This document shows positions 25,145 through 34,344 of a stretch of 64,000 nt of DNA, in pieces; position 1 is the first letter of the stretch; every line of letters starts with the position of its first letter. Position numbers and translations under genes: made by a program. The notes under the pieces are model-generated. The model had not been told where the DNA came from, made no database searches, and saw only the letters and a list, made by a program, of their open reading frames with translations. Source of the DNA: Streptomyces uncialis. Its GTDB lineage: Bacteria; Actinomycetota; Actinomycetes; Streptomycetales; Streptomycetaceae. The stretch lies in NCBI RefSeq assembly GCF_001905345.1, contig NZ_LFBV01000008.1, forward strand, positions 62,001 to 126,000, in the 5' to 3' direction.

Positions 25145-26374
25145 ATGAAGGTGACCAAGGTAGGACCCCTGACCCTGCCCGTGCGTCTGTCACTGCCGTT
25201 GTCACCGCCCTGGCCGCCGTCGTTCCTGACGGCGCTGCCGGCGCTGCCGCTCCCGCTGTCCGTGGCGCGGTCCTTGCCGCTGAGCCGTTCCCTGCCGCTG
25301 TCCCTGCTGCCGCTGTCGTTGCTGCGGCTGCCGCTGCCCGAGCCACTGACCACCCTCCGTGACGGCCTGGCCCCGAGGCGGATCGCCGGGGCGTCGACCG
25401 CGCTGCTCAAGGCGACCGCGCTGGAGGCCGCGGTGCTCGCCGGGCATCTGCTGCTCTACCCCTCGGGCATCACCCAGGAGCGGCACACCCTCCGGGCCGT
25501 CGCGGCCGGTACGGCGGCCACCCCGACCGCGGACCCGCCCCCGAACCCGCCCACGGCCACGGCGATCCCCGCGCCCCCGCAGTCGTACGACGACGACCCC
25601 CAGCCGAAGCCGTCCCGGCCGGACACCGCTCCCCCGGTGGTGCTCCTGCACGGCTTCGTCGACAACCGTTCCGTGTTCGTGCTGCTGCGCCGGGTGCTCG
25701 GGCGGCACGGGAGACGGGTCGAGGCGCTCAACCACTCCCCGCTGACCTGCGACATCCGGACGGCGGCCGAGGTGCTGGGCCGGTACGTCGAGGAGTTGTG
25801 CGAGCGCTCGGGGCAGCCACGGGTGGACCTCGTCGGGCACAGTCTCGGCGGGCTCATCGGCCGGTACTACGTACAGCGTCTCGGCGGTGACGCCCGGATA
25901 CGGACGCTCGTCACGCTCGGCACACCGCACTCGGGGACGCGGGCGGTGCCCCTGATGGACGTCCATCCGGTCGTACGGCAGATGCGGCCCGAGTCCGACG
26001 TGATCGCGGAGCTGGCGCTTCCCGCGCCCGGCTGCCGGACCCGCTTCGTGAGCTTCTGGAGCGATCTGGACCAGGTGATGGCCCCGCTGGAGACGGCCTG
26101 CCTGGACCACCCGGACCTGCGCGCCCGGAACATCGCGGTCACCGGTATCGGCCATCTCGCCCTGCCCGTGCACCCGGCGGTCACGGCCGGTATCCGCGCC
26201 GCGCTGGACGGTGACGGCCAGGAGGGACGCACGGGACAGCGGGAGGAACATGAGGAAGCGGACCGTACGGCGGCCTCCGGCGCGGCCGACTCCCCCGGCA
26301 GCACACCCGGCGCCGATGTAACCGAGATCACACCCGCTTCCGGCAACCGTGACGGTGGGCTGACCGTGGCGTGA
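25145..26374 (+). CDS. alpha/beta-hydrolase (EstA-like triacylglycerol lipase/esterase)
   Basis: The 409-residue protein has an oxyanion-loop VVLLHGFVDN (HG at 169-170), the nucleophile elbow GHSLGG (Ser233), TLVTLGTPHSGT, and a C-terminal GIGHLALPVHPAV supplying the catalytic His. It hydrolyses lipid or other esters; the substrate is unknown. The core hydrophobic segment TALEAAVLAGHLLLYPSGI (91-109) probably anchors it to the membrane. Residues 10-66 are an odd run of LPLS/LPLP units encoded by CTGCCGCT-type repeats, longer than I expect for the family. GGGAGG seven bases before the ATG at 25145 supports this start. The C-terminal 50 residues are Glu/Gly/Ala-rich and disordered. Confidence 0.82.
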   Translation: MKVTKVGPLTLPVRLSLPLSPPWPPSFLTALPALPLPLSVARSLPLSRSLPLSLLPLSLLRLPLPEPLTTLRDGLAPRRIAGASTALLKATALEAAVLAGHLLLYPSGITQERHTLRAVAAGTAATPTADPPPNPPTATAIPAPPQSYDDDPQPKPSRPDTAPPVVLLHGFVDNRSVFVLLRRVLGRHGRRVEALNHSPLTCDIRTAAEVLGRYVEELCERSGQPRVDLVGHSLGGLIGRYYVQRLGGDARIRTLVTLGTPHSGTRAVPLMDVHPVVRQMRPESDVIAELALPAPGCRTRFVSFWSDLDQVMAPLETACLDHPDLRARNIAVTGIGHLALPVHPAVTAGIRAALDGDGQEGRTGQREEHEEADRTAASGAADSPGSTPGADVTEITPASGNRDGGLTVA

Positions 26375-26603
26375 CCCGCGCGCAGGCCGTACGCCCGCCC
26401 CGGGCAACCCGCGAGCGCCCCCCGCGCACCCCTCCAGCACCGGTTCTGCTCCCACGCGCCCCCGGGGCGACCCGTACGAAGTCCCGCGCCGCCGCCGCGA
26501 ACCCCGTTCGAACGCCACTCGAACACAGGGCCAAAGCTCCGTCGAGCCTCCGCCGAAAGACGGCCGAATGCCCTTTTCCCGCGCACAGGGAACCTGCCGA
26601 AGA

Positions 26604-26633
26604 TTGTCCCGCCCGCATACCGCCGGGTACAGT
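26604..26633 (+). promoter_or_regulatory. candidate vegetative promoter of the M23 peptidase gene
   Basis: TTGTCC (26604-26609) and TACAGT (26628-26633) are separated by 18 bp and fit the principal sigma (HrdB-type) consensus. They predict an untranslated leader of about 95 nt. Confidence 0.5.
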
Positions 26634-26733
26634 CGCCGCACTTGCTCCGCCCCCCCACTGGGCCCGCTCCTTCAGCGGCGTCGCCGTCAGGTCCCAGACC
26701 CAGCTCCTGCTTCCGAGGCGAAAGAGAAGCTTG

Positions 26734-28491
26734 GTGAACGACCGTCACCCGGCGGGGACCGCGTCTCCTCCCGCACCGTCCCCGGACGGGGCTTCAGTAC
26801 CTTTCGTGTCGTACGACCAGGGCACGCACAGCGGTTACACGGGATACGACGGCTACTCCACCGGCTCGTTCGCCACGACGTCCACCGGCAGCTTCGAGAC
26901 GGACCCGCTCTTCGGGGACATGTCGAGCGGCGGATACGACTCCGGGCAGTGGGCGGTGGCCGGGGCGACCGGCACCCACGGGACGCTGACCCCCGACCCG
27001 TACGCCCAGCAGGACAACGGGTACGACACCGGCGCCTACGCCACCACCGACGGCTGGGACACCTCCGGTCACCAGCAGCCCGGCGGCATCGCGGAGCAGT
27101 CACCGCCCGCCGGGGACACGGGCACCGGTCAGTGGGAGACCCAGCAGTTCACCGGTACGACGTACGACACCCGGTCGTTCGAGGCCCAGAACCTGGACAC
27201 GGGCGGCTTCGACACCGGCAGCTTCCGGACCGGCGCCTTCGACACCAACGGCTTCGACACCAACGGCTTCTCCGTCGACTCCCGCGGGACGAACGGGTTC
27301 GGGACCGGCGCGTACGACACCGGCGGGTTCGCCGCCGTGGACACCGGGGCCCAGCGGTTCGACTCCGGCGCGTACGACGCCACCGCGTGGAACACCGACG
27401 GCGACGAGTCCGCGCACCACACCCCGGGCTACCCGGAGCAGGAGTCGTACGCCGAACCTGAACGGACGCCCTACGCCGAGCAGGACCCGTACTCCGCCGA
27501 GTACCCCCAGCACGACACCTACGCCGGACAGCGGTCGCACACCGAGTACCCCGAGTACCCCGGCCAAACCGCGTACGAGGAGTCCGGCACCGGGACGACC
27601 GGCGTCCTCCCCGAGATCACCGTCACCGACGACACCGGTGAACTCCCCGCGCTGGACCTTGAACTCCCGCTACCGGACACCGACTTGGGCGACGACGCCC
27701 TCCCCGACGACGAGCATGTCGTCCTCTCCCGCCGCGCCGCCGCGCCCGCCCCGCGCTCCCGGTCCCGCCGCCGCCCCGCCAAGCGGTCCGCGCTGCTGAC
27801 CGTCGCGGTGCCGTCCGCGTGTGTGATGGGCGTCGCCGGGATCGCCGCCGCGTCCGTGGGCATGACCGGTGACTCCGACACCCAGGACACCGCCACGGCC
27901 GCCCCCGAGGTGACGCCCGTGAAGCCGTCCGTCGCGAACAGCAAGCTGGACACCCAGATCGCCGGGCTCTCCGCCGACGCCGGTGACTTCGCGGACCGCG
28001 CCAGCCGGACGCAGGAACGCATCGACCTCAAGGCGCAGCAGGAGGTCGACCGCAAGAAGGCCGTCGAGGAGGCCGCCCGCAAGGAGCGGTTGCGGCCGAA
28101 GTTCGCGCTGCCGGTGCATCAGCGGGGGCTCAGCGCCTACTACGGCCAGGCGGGCATCAACTGGATGTCCTCGCACACCGGCATCGACTTCCCCGTCGCG
28201 TACGGCGCGCCCGTGATGGCCGCGACCGACGGCACCGTGCGGACCCAGATCAACCCCGCGTACGGGAACATGGCCATCGTGACGGCCAAGGACGGCACGG
28301 AGACCTGGTACTGCCATCTGTCGCGGTACTCGATCCTCAACGGACCCGTGAAGGCGGGCGACGTGATCGCCTACGCCGGTGACTCCGGCAACTCCACGGG
28401 CGCGCATCTGCACTTCGAGGTGCGCCCCGGCGGCGGCTCCGCGATCGACCCGCTCGCCTGGCTCCGCAGCCACGGCCTCGAACCGACCTGA
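26734..28491 (+). CDS. M23 family metallopeptidase (LytM-type) with FDTG-rich region
   Basis: The 585-residue protein has an N-terminal region (20-340) rich in Gly/Thr/Asp/Tyr with repeats such as GFDTGSFRTGAFDTNGFDTN. A basic cluster RSRSRRRPAKR precedes one membrane helix (about 352-376, VPSACVMGVAGIAAASVG). A coiled-coil-like Lys/Glu segment (ERIDLKAQQEVDRKKAVEEA) leads to a C-terminal M23 peptidase. The zinc ligands are His481 and Asp485 in HTGIDFPV and His560 in HLHFEV; the other catalytic His is 558. The active domain faces the cell wall, where such enzymes cut peptidoglycan peptides. GTG at 26734 with AGAGAAG upstream is the likely start. Confidence 0.85.
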   Translation: MNDRHPAGTASPPAPSPDGASVPFVSYDQGTHSGYTGYDGYSTGSFATTSTGSFETDPLFGDMSSGGYDSGQWAVAGATGTHGTLTPDPYAQQDNGYDTGAYATTDGWDTSGHQQPGGIAEQSPPAGDTGTGQWETQQFTGTTYDTRSFEAQNLDTGGFDTGSFRTGAFDTNGFDTNGFSVDSRGTNGFGTGAYDTGGFAAVDTGAQRFDSGAYDATAWNTDGDESAHHTPGYPEQESYAEPERTPYAEQDPYSAEYPQHDTYAGQRSHTEYPEYPGQTAYEESGTGTTGVLPEITVTDDTGELPALDLELPLPDTDLGDDALPDDEHVVLSRRAAAPAPRSRSRRRPAKRSALLTVAVPSACVMGVAGIAAASVGMTGDSDTQDTATAAPEVTPVKPSVANSKLDTQIAGLSADAGDFADRASRTQERIDLKAQQEVDRKKAVEEAARKERLRPKFALPVHQRGLSAYYGQAGINWMSSHTGIDFPVAYGAPVMAATDGTVRTQINPAYGNMAIVTAKDGTETWYCHLSRYSILNGPVKAGDVIAYAGDSGNSTGAHLHFEVRPGGGSAIDPLAWLRSHGLEPT

Positions 28492-28630
28492 CCGGACCCC
28501 CGGTCCCGGTCCCGTCCGTACCCCGTCCTGCTCCGGCCCCGTCCCGTCCGGGCCCCTGGTCCTCATCCGGGCAGGGGCCCCGCCTTTGTCCTGGACGGGG
28601 GCCCCACCCTGGCCCTGACCGGGGCCGGGG

Positions 28631-31255
28631 CTACAGCTTCTCGACCGGCGCGTAGCGCAGCAGCAGCCGCTTCGGCTTGGTGTCACCGAAGTCGATGGTC
28701 GCCTCGGCCTTCGGGCCCGTGCCCGTCACCCCGACGACCGTGCCCAGCCCGAACTGGTCGTGCGTCACGCGGTCACCGATGGCCAGCGCCACCACGGGCT
28801 TCTCGCCCGCGCGGCGGGTCGCGAAGCCGGACGCGCCGGACGCGGACGTCCGGGAGCGCGACGACGACAGCGAACCCGCGATCCCCGCGGCGGGACCCGA
28901 GACGGCCGGTGCCGCGCCGCCCTTGCGCTTCCAGCGCAGATGGGTCTCCGGGATCTCCTCGAGGAACCGTGACGGCGGGTTGTACGAGGGCTGGCCCCAG
29001 GCGCTGCGCAGCGTGGAACGGGTCAGGTACAGCCGCTCCCGCGCGCGGGTGATGCCCACGTACGCAAGGCGCCGCTCCTCCTCCAGCTCCTTGGTCTGCC
29101 CGAGGGCCCGCATATGGGGGAAGACGCCGTCCTCCATACCGCTGAGGAACACCACCGGGAACTCCAGGCCCTTCGCGGTGTGCAGGGTCATCAGGGTGAT
29201 GACGCCGGAACCGTCGTCCTCGTCGGGGATCTGGTCGGAGTCCGCGACGAGGGCGACCTTCTCCAGGAACTCGGCGAGGGTGCCGCCCGGCGCGGTGGCC
29301 GGCGGCGCGTCCTCGGTGTCGTCCTCCAGGGCGTCGCCGGGGGTGCCCGCGGCCTGGGTCGCGCCCGGCGTACCCGGGGTGCCAGGGGTGTCCTTCGTCC
29401 CCGCCGCGTCAGGGGTCTCGTCCGGGCCCGGTGCGGCGGCGCGCTCCTGCTCGAACTCCAGGGCGACCGAGGCGAGTTCCTGGAGGTTCTCGATACGGGT
29501 CTCGTCCTGCGGGTCCGTCGAGGACTGCAACTCGGCGAGATAACCGGTGCGTTCCAGTATGGCTTCCAGGACCGTGGCCGGTCCGGCACCGGACTCGGCG
29601 ACGGTGTGCAGCTCCTCCATCAGGGTGTTGAAGCGCTTGACGGCGTTGACGGACCGCGCCGCCATGCCGTACGCCTCGTCCACCCGGCGCAGGGCCTGCG
29701 GGAAGCTGATCTTCTCGCGCTGCGCGAGGGCGTCGATCATCGCCTCGGAACGGTCCCCGATGCCCCGCTTGGGGACGTTCAGGATGCGGCGCAGCGGTAC
29801 GGAGTCCTCCGGGTTCGCGAGGACCCGCAGATACGCGAGGACGTCCCGGACCTCCTTGCGCTCGTAGAAGCGGACCCCGCCGACGACCTTGTACGGCAGA
29901 CCGACCCGGATGAAGATCTCTTCGAAGACCCGGGACTGGGCGTTGGTCCGGTAGAAGACGGCGACGTCGCCCGCCCTGGCGTCGCCCGCGTCGGTGAGCC
30001 GGTCGATCTCGTCGGCGACGAACTGCGCCTCGTCGTGCTCGGTGTCGGCGACGTAGCCGGTGATCGTGGCGCCCGCGCCCGCGTTCGTCCACAGGTTCTT
30101 GGGGCGGCGGCTCGCGTTGCGCTCGATGACGGCGTTCGCGGCGCTGAGGATGGTCTGCGTGGAGCGGTAGTTCTGCTCCAGCAGGATCGTCTTCGCGTCC
30201 GGGTAGTCCTCCTCGAACTGGAGGATGTTGCGGATGGTCGCGCCGCGGAAGGCGTAGATCGACTGGTCCGCGTCACCGACGACGCAGAGCTCCGCGGGGG
30301 GCAGCTCGTGCTCGGCGGGCGGCTCGTCCTCGGCGCGCCCGGCGTCGGCGGAGCCGACCAGCTCGCGGACGAGGGCGTACTGGGCGTGGTTGGTGTCCTG
30401 GTACTCGTCGACCAGGACGTGCCGGAAGCGGCGGCGGTAGTGCTGGGCCACGTCCGGGAAGGCGCGCAGCAGATGGACCGTCGTCATGATCAGGTCGTCG
30501 AAGTCCAGGGCGTTCGCCTCGCGCAGCCGCGACTGGTACATCGCGTACGCCTGAGCCAGGGTGCGCTCGAAGCCCTCCGTCGCCTGGGCGGCGAAGTCCT
30601 CCTCGTCTATCAGCTCGTTCTTCAGGTTGGAGACCTTCGCGCTGAACGACTTGGGCGGGAACCGCTTGGGGTCGAGGTCCAGATCACGGCAGACCAGGGC
30701 CATCAGCCGCTTGGAGTCGGCGGCGTCGTAGATCGAGAACGACGAGGTGAACCCGAGCTTCTTCGACTCGCGGCGCAGGATGCGGACGCACGCGCTGTGG
30801 AAGGTCATGACCCACATCGCGTGAGCGCGGGGGCCCACGAGGTGCTCGACGCGCTCCTTCATCTCGCCCGCGGCCTTGTTCGTGAAGGTGATCGCGAGGA
30901 TCTGGCCGGGGTGGGCGCCGCGCTCGGCCAGGAGGTAGGCGATGCGGTGCGTGAGGACGCGGGTCTTGCCGGAGCCCGCGCCCGCGACGATGAGCAGCGG
31001 GGAGCCGGCGTGCACGACCGCCGCGCTCTGCTGGTCGTTCAGCCCCTCCAGGAGGGCCGCGGGGTCCACGACGGGGCGCGGGGCGCCGTCGCGGTAGTAC
31101 GCGTCCCTGGGCGGGGGCGCGTCGAATCTCCCGCCGAACAGGTCGGCGGGGATCTCCTCCGGGGTGTGCTCCTCGGGGGGCGGGGGGTGCTCGTCCCCTG
31201 CGGGGTGCGGGGGCTGGAGTCCCGCGAGGTAGCTTTCGTCGAAAAGGCTGCTCAT
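28631..31255 (-). CDS. pcrA: ATP-dependent DNA helicase PcrA/UvrD
   Basis: The 874-residue superfamily 1A helicase has Walker A AGAGSGKTR (91-99), motif Ia ITFTNKAAGEMKERV, Walker B VLVDEYQDTNHAQY, VVGDADQSIYAFRGA, and motifs IV-VI including LEQNYRST, TLHTAKGLEFPVVF and YVGITRARERLYL. It unwinds DNA 3'-5' in nucleotide excision and mismatch-type repair and removes stalled complexes. A Thr/Pro/Gly/Ala-rich insert with PGTPGTPG repeats (about 610-665) interrupts domain 2B, and a basic C-terminal tail ends in a Tudor-like module (IDFGDTKPKRLLLRYAPVEK) expected to bind RNA polymerase. Composite repeat locus 4 begins only 36 bp upstream of its ATG. Confidence 0.95.
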   Translation of the reverse strand: MSSLFDESYLAGLQPPHPAGDEHPPPPEEHTPEEIPADLFGGRFDAPPPRDAYYRDGAPRPVVDPAALLEGLNDQQSAAVVHAGSPLLIVAGAGSGKTRVLTHRIAYLLAERGAHPGQILAITFTNKAAGEMKERVEHLVGPRAHAMWVMTFHSACVRILRRESKKLGFTSSFSIYDAADSKRLMALVCRDLDLDPKRFPPKSFSAKVSNLKNELIDEEDFAAQATEGFERTLAQAYAMYQSRLREANALDFDDLIMTTVHLLRAFPDVAQHYRRRFRHVLVDEYQDTNHAQYALVRELVGSADAGRAEDEPPAEHELPPAELCVVGDADQSIYAFRGATIRNILQFEEDYPDAKTILLEQNYRSTQTILSAANAVIERNASRRPKNLWTNAGAGATITGYVADTEHDEAQFVADEIDRLTDAGDARAGDVAVFYRTNAQSRVFEEIFIRVGLPYKVVGGVRFYERKEVRDVLAYLRVLANPEDSVPLRRILNVPKRGIGDRSEAMIDALAQREKISFPQALRRVDEAYGMAARSVNAVKRFNTLMEELHTVAESGAGPATVLEAILERTGYLAELQSSTDPQDETRIENLQELASVALEFEQERAAAPGPDETPDAAGTKDTPGTPGTPGATQAAGTPGDALEDDTEDAPPATAPGGTLAEFLEKVALVADSDQIPDEDDGSGVITLMTLHTAKGLEFPVVFLSGMEDGVFPHMRALGQTKELEEERRLAYVGITRARERLYLTRSTLRSAWGQPSYNPPSRFLEEIPETHLRWKRKGGAAPAVSGPAAGIAGSLSSSRSRTSASGASGFATRRAGEKPVVALAIGDRVTHDQFGLGTVVGVTGTGPKAEATIDFGDTKPKRLLLRYAPVEKL

Positions 31256-31290
31256 CGCTTACCGAGTCTATGACGCGGCACTGACAGCGG

Positions 31291-31880
31291 GGCGCCTTCG
31301 CTTGCGCTTCCCAGGTCTTGTCCGGCTGGACGTGCTCCGTTGCTGTGCCGTCGCTCGTCGTTTTTGCGGTTCCCCGCGGGTCGCCTTCGCTTGCGCTTCT
31401 GGGTCTGTCCGGCTGGGCGCGCTTGTTTCCTGTGCCGTCGCTCGGTGGTTTCGCGCAGTTCCCCGCGCCCCTTTGGGGCGCCTTCTGTTTGTTCTTCGGG
31501 TCGGTGCCGGTCGGGATTCTCCGTCCTCGATCCGACACGCTCGGTAAGACGTTCCGTGGTCCGACTGAAGAGCATCGGAGTCTGCGAGCAGAGATTCCCG
31601 CCCACCCCCTCCCGCAGCAGCGCGACTCCGCGAGGAGGGTGGTTGAACCCCGGCCGGGCTGATGCCGGCCCGCTGTCCGATCCCACCCGCAGACTGAGAA
31701 CAGCCCCAGGTGGGCGCCCCCAAAGGGGCGCGGGGAACTGCGCACCCCCGTCCGACCCGCACAGGAACAGGTAGGACCAGGTGTGGAACCCCAGGGGCGC
31801 GGGGAACTGCGCACCCACGAGCGACCCCCACCGGGACAAGTACGCCAGGCACAGGGAACCTCGTAAGCGTGCGCGGACGG
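31291..31880. repeat. composite intergenic repeat, locus 4
   Basis: The boundary module GGCGCCTTCGCTTGCGCTTC starts at 31290, and a second copy at 31380 follows a degenerate motif. A motif lies near 31454, the core at 31491-31641, and forward motifs near 31725 and 31795. The right end has decayed (AACCTCGTAAGCGTGCGCGG). The locus separates two leftward genes and occupies almost all the space upstream of pcrA, so pcrA is transcribed either from within the repeat or by read-through from 32239. Confidence 0.9.
31491..31641 (-). repeat. conserved core of composite repeat, copy D
   Basis: It matches the other cores on the minus strand. The 15-nt variable segment is GACCACGGAACGTCT, which shares CACGGAACGTC with copy A. 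Confidence 0.9.
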
Positions 31881-31885
31881 GGGGC

Positions 31886-32239
31886 TCAGGTCCAGAGGAC
31901 CGCTATGAAGATGTTGGCCGTGGTGAGGGCGCCGACCAGGGCGAAGGGGCCCTTCTCCGCCTTCTCCTCGTCCCGCTTGACGTAGACGAGCCCGAGGATC
32001 ACGACGAGGAGGGCCATCTTCACCCCGATCTTGAGGTGATCGACGGTGTTGCCGTCGGCCTGGTTGAGGCCGACCAGGACCGCGCCGGTGACCAGCATGG
32101 TCAGCGCGCCGTGGAGCATCGCGGGGTTGAACCGGGCCGTGCCCGCGCTCATCGCCTTCATCTGGGTGAGGAAACCCCCCAGCAGCGAGGCGATACCGAT
32201 GATGTGGAGGCCGACGAAGACATGAATGAGTACGCCCAT
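31886..32239 (-). CDS. small four-helix membrane protein
   Basis: The protein has 117 residues with four hydrophobic segments: VLIHVFVGLHIIGIASLLGG, MLHGALTMLVTGAVLVGLN, MALLVVILGLVYV and VGALTTANIFIAVLWT. A conserved His near the start of helices 1 and 2 recalls small haem-associated or CopD-like proteins, but this is weak. Homologues sit upstream of pcrA in Streptomyces and are annotated only as integral membrane proteins. Its stop lies 5 bp beyond the end of composite repeat locus 4. Confidence 0.8.
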   Translation of the reverse strand: MGVLIHVFVGLHIIGIASLLGGFLTQMKAMSAGTARFNPAMLHGALTMLVTGAVLVGLNQADGNTVDHLKIGVKMALLVVILGLVYVKRDEEKAEKGPFALVGALTTANIFIAVLWT

Positions 32240-32532
32240 ACGGCGGACTCTATGCGTGGCCTTCCGGGCGGATTCCGGGAAGGTGACCCTAACTTTCGGG
32301 GCCCCTTAGCACCTCGGACGGCGGCCGTCGTCCCCTGACGTCACATCGGTCACACCCGTACCGGAAAGCGTCCGGGAACCCCGTACGGACGGTCGTATCC
32401 GGTCGGCGGAGCCGTACCGAACGAACACCTCCGTACAATCGGTGACGGACCCGTCACTCCACGCTCTAGCGTGCATCCCCAGTACCCGGCGGACCTCCGG
32501 CCGGGGCACCCGAGGGAAGGGCCCGCCGAGCC

Positions 32533-33591
32533 GTGGCAGCGCACCGCAAGAAACCGCGACAGCGACCCCAGCGGGGCACGGCCCTGCGCAGGGCCCTGAC
32601 GCTCGCGCTCGCCGGGGCCGCCACCGCGACCACCGCGGCCACCACCGGGGCGCTGGACAGCACCGCCCAGGCCTCGCCCAAGGTGAGCCCCGAGCAGGTC
32701 AGGGACCAGGTCGACCGGCTGTACCAGGAGGCCGAGGTCGCGACCGAGCGGTTCAACGGGGTCAAGGAGAAGACGAAGGCGGCGGGTGAGGCGTACGAGC
32801 GGCTCCAGGACGAGGCCGCCCGCCGTACCGGGAAGCTGAACGACGCGCGCCGGGCCCTCGGGTCGTACGCGACGGCCGAGTACCGCGAGGGCGGGCTGGA
32901 CCCGGCGGTGCGGCTCGCGCTGTCGGCCGAGCCGGACGAGTACCTGGCGGACACCGCCCTCGCCGAACGGGTCGGCGACCGGCAGGCGCAGGCCGTCGAG
33001 GAGGTGCGCCGGGACGCCGCCGAACTGGGCAGGCTCCGGGGCCGGGCGGCGGATCAGCGGGCCGGGCTCGTGGCCCGTCAGGACGAACTCCGGCGCCACA
33101 AGCGGACGGTGACCGGGAAGCTGGAGGAGGCCCGGCGGCTGCTGGCCAGGGTCACGGCCGAGGAGCGCGCGCGGATCATGGCCCCGGCGGCGGCGCCCGC
33201 CCCCGCTCCGGAGCCGCCCGCCGGAGGGACCGAGGCGACCGGCACCCGGACCGGGGCGGTCCTCGCGTTCGCCCGGCGGGCCGTCGGGAGCCCGTACGTC
33301 TGGGGGGCCACCGGGCCGAACGCCTTCGACTGCTCGGGGCTCACCCAGGCCGCGTACCGGGCGGCCGGGGTGTCGCTGCCGCGCACCACGTACGGGCAGA
33401 TCGACGCGGGGCGGCGGGTGGGCCGGGACGAACTGCGCCCCGGGGACCTGGTGTTCTTCTACTCGGGCATCAGCCATGTGGGGCTGTACGTCGGGGACGG
33501 CAAGATGATCCACGCCCCCAACCCCAGCTCCACGGTCCGGCTCGACCCCGTCGACCAGATGCCCTTCGCGGGCGCCACCCGCGTCATCTGA
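32533..33591 (+). CDS. secreted NlpC/P60 (C40) cell-wall peptidase
   Basis: The 352-residue protein has a Sec-type signal peptide (RRALTLALAGAATATTAATT, cleavage near AQA at 45-48). A long coiled coil (50-215, rich in Glu/Arg/Ala) is followed by an Ala/Pro linker, and the C-terminal NlpC/P60 domain starts near 235. The catalytic Cys267 in DCSGLT, His315 in SHVGLYVG and His327 in HAPNP form the triad. It cleaves D-gamma-Glu-diaminopimelate bonds in peptidoglycan, and the coiled coil normally auto-inhibits or localises such enzymes, as in RipA. It starts with GTG after GAGGGAAGGG. No c-di-AMP riboswitch is visible upstream. Confidence 0.92.
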   Translation: MAAHRKKPRQRPQRGTALRRALTLALAGAATATTAATTGALDSTAQASPKVSPEQVRDQVDRLYQEAEVATERFNGVKEKTKAAGEAYERLQDEAARRTGKLNDARRALGSYATAEYREGGLDPAVRLALSAEPDEYLADTALAERVGDRQAQAVEEVRRDAAELGRLRGRAADQRAGLVARQDELRRHKRTVTGKLEEARRLLARVTAEERARIMAPAAAPAPAPEPPAGGTEATGTRTGAVLAFARRAVGSPYVWGATGPNAFDCSGLTQAAYRAAGVSLPRTTYGQIDAGRRVGRDELRPGDLVFFYSGISHVGLYVGDGKMIHAPNPSSTVRLDPVDQMPFAGATRVI

Positions 33592-33612
33592 CCCCGGTCG
33601 GGCCGCGAGCGG

Positions 33613-34344
33613 TCAGACGAGGCGTCGTGCGGTGGCCCAGCGGGTCAGCTCGTGCCGGTTCGACAGCTGGAGCTTGCGCAGCACCGCCGACACATGCGAC
33701 TCGACCGTCTTGACGGAGATGAACAGCTGCTTCGCGATCTCCTTGTACGCGTACCCCCGCGCGATCAGCCGCAGCACCTCGCGTTCGCGCTGGGTCAGCC
33801 GGTCCATGTCCTCGTCCACGGGCGGCGCGTCGGTCGACGCGAACGCGTCGAGGACGAACCCGGCGAGCCGCGGGGAGAACACCGCGTCGCCCTCCTGGAC
33901 CCGGAACACGGAGTTGATCAGGTCGTCACCGGTGATCGTCTTGGTGACGTAGCCGCGCGCACCGCCGCGGATCACGCCGATGACGTCCTCCGCGGCGTCC
34001 GACACGGACAGCGCGAGGAACCGCACCGGCGCCGTCGCGTCGGACATCAGCGGGGCGCACCTGCGCAGCACCTCGACACCGCCGCCGCCCGGCAGATGGA
34101 CGTCGAGGAGCACGACCTCCGGCCGGGTCGCGGTGATGACGGTGACCGCCTGGTCCACGTCGGCGGCCTCCCCGACGACCTCGACACCGGTGGTCTCCGT
34201 GCGTCCGATCTCGGCCTGGACCCCGGTGCGGAACATCCGGTGGTCGTCCACGAGCACGACCCGTACCCGCCGTCCGTCCCCGCTGGTGCCGGGGTCCGTG
34301 CGAGGGGCCCCCGTCGTCCCGCTCGTTCCGGTCACGTCGCTCAT
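33613..34344 (-). CDS. LuxR/NarL-type response regulator
   Basis: The 243-residue protein has a receiver domain (27-145: VVLVDDHRMFRTGV, phospho-acceptor Asp81 in VVLLDVHLPGGG, KTI near the end). A C-terminal LuxR helix-turn-helix begins LTQREREVLRLIARGYAYKE and continues KTVESHVSAVLRKLQLSNRH. Its ATG overlaps the kinase stop (ATGA), so the two are coupled and surely partners. Being next to a PspC-domain kinase and divergent from a PspC protein suggests membrane-stress control. It converges on the NlpC/P60 gene with only 21 bp between the stops. Confidence 0.93.
   Translation of the reverse strand: MSDVTGTSGTTGAPRTDPGTSGDGRRVRVVLVDDHRMFRTGVQAEIGRTETTGVEVVGEAADVDQAVTVITATRPEVVLLDVHLPGGGGVEVLRRCAPLMSDATAPVRFLALSVSDAAEDVIGVIRGGARGYVTKTITGDDLINSVFRVQEGDAVFSPRLAGFVLDAFASTDAPPVDEDMDRLTQREREVLRLIARGYAYKEIAKQLFISVKTVESHVSAVLRKLQLSNRHELTRWATARRLV

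Noticed and set aside
29114..31273. Long open frame opposite pcrA (and similar ones opposite icd, purH, guaA and the kinases)
   Set aside because: High GC creates long antisense frames; these have no family features and oppose clearly identified genes.
32240..32532. c-di-AMP (ydaO-type) riboswitch upstream of the NlpC/P60 gene or of the M23 gene
   Set aside because: Such riboswitches precede cell-wall hydrolase genes in Streptomyces, but the conserved ydaO elements could not be found in either leader.
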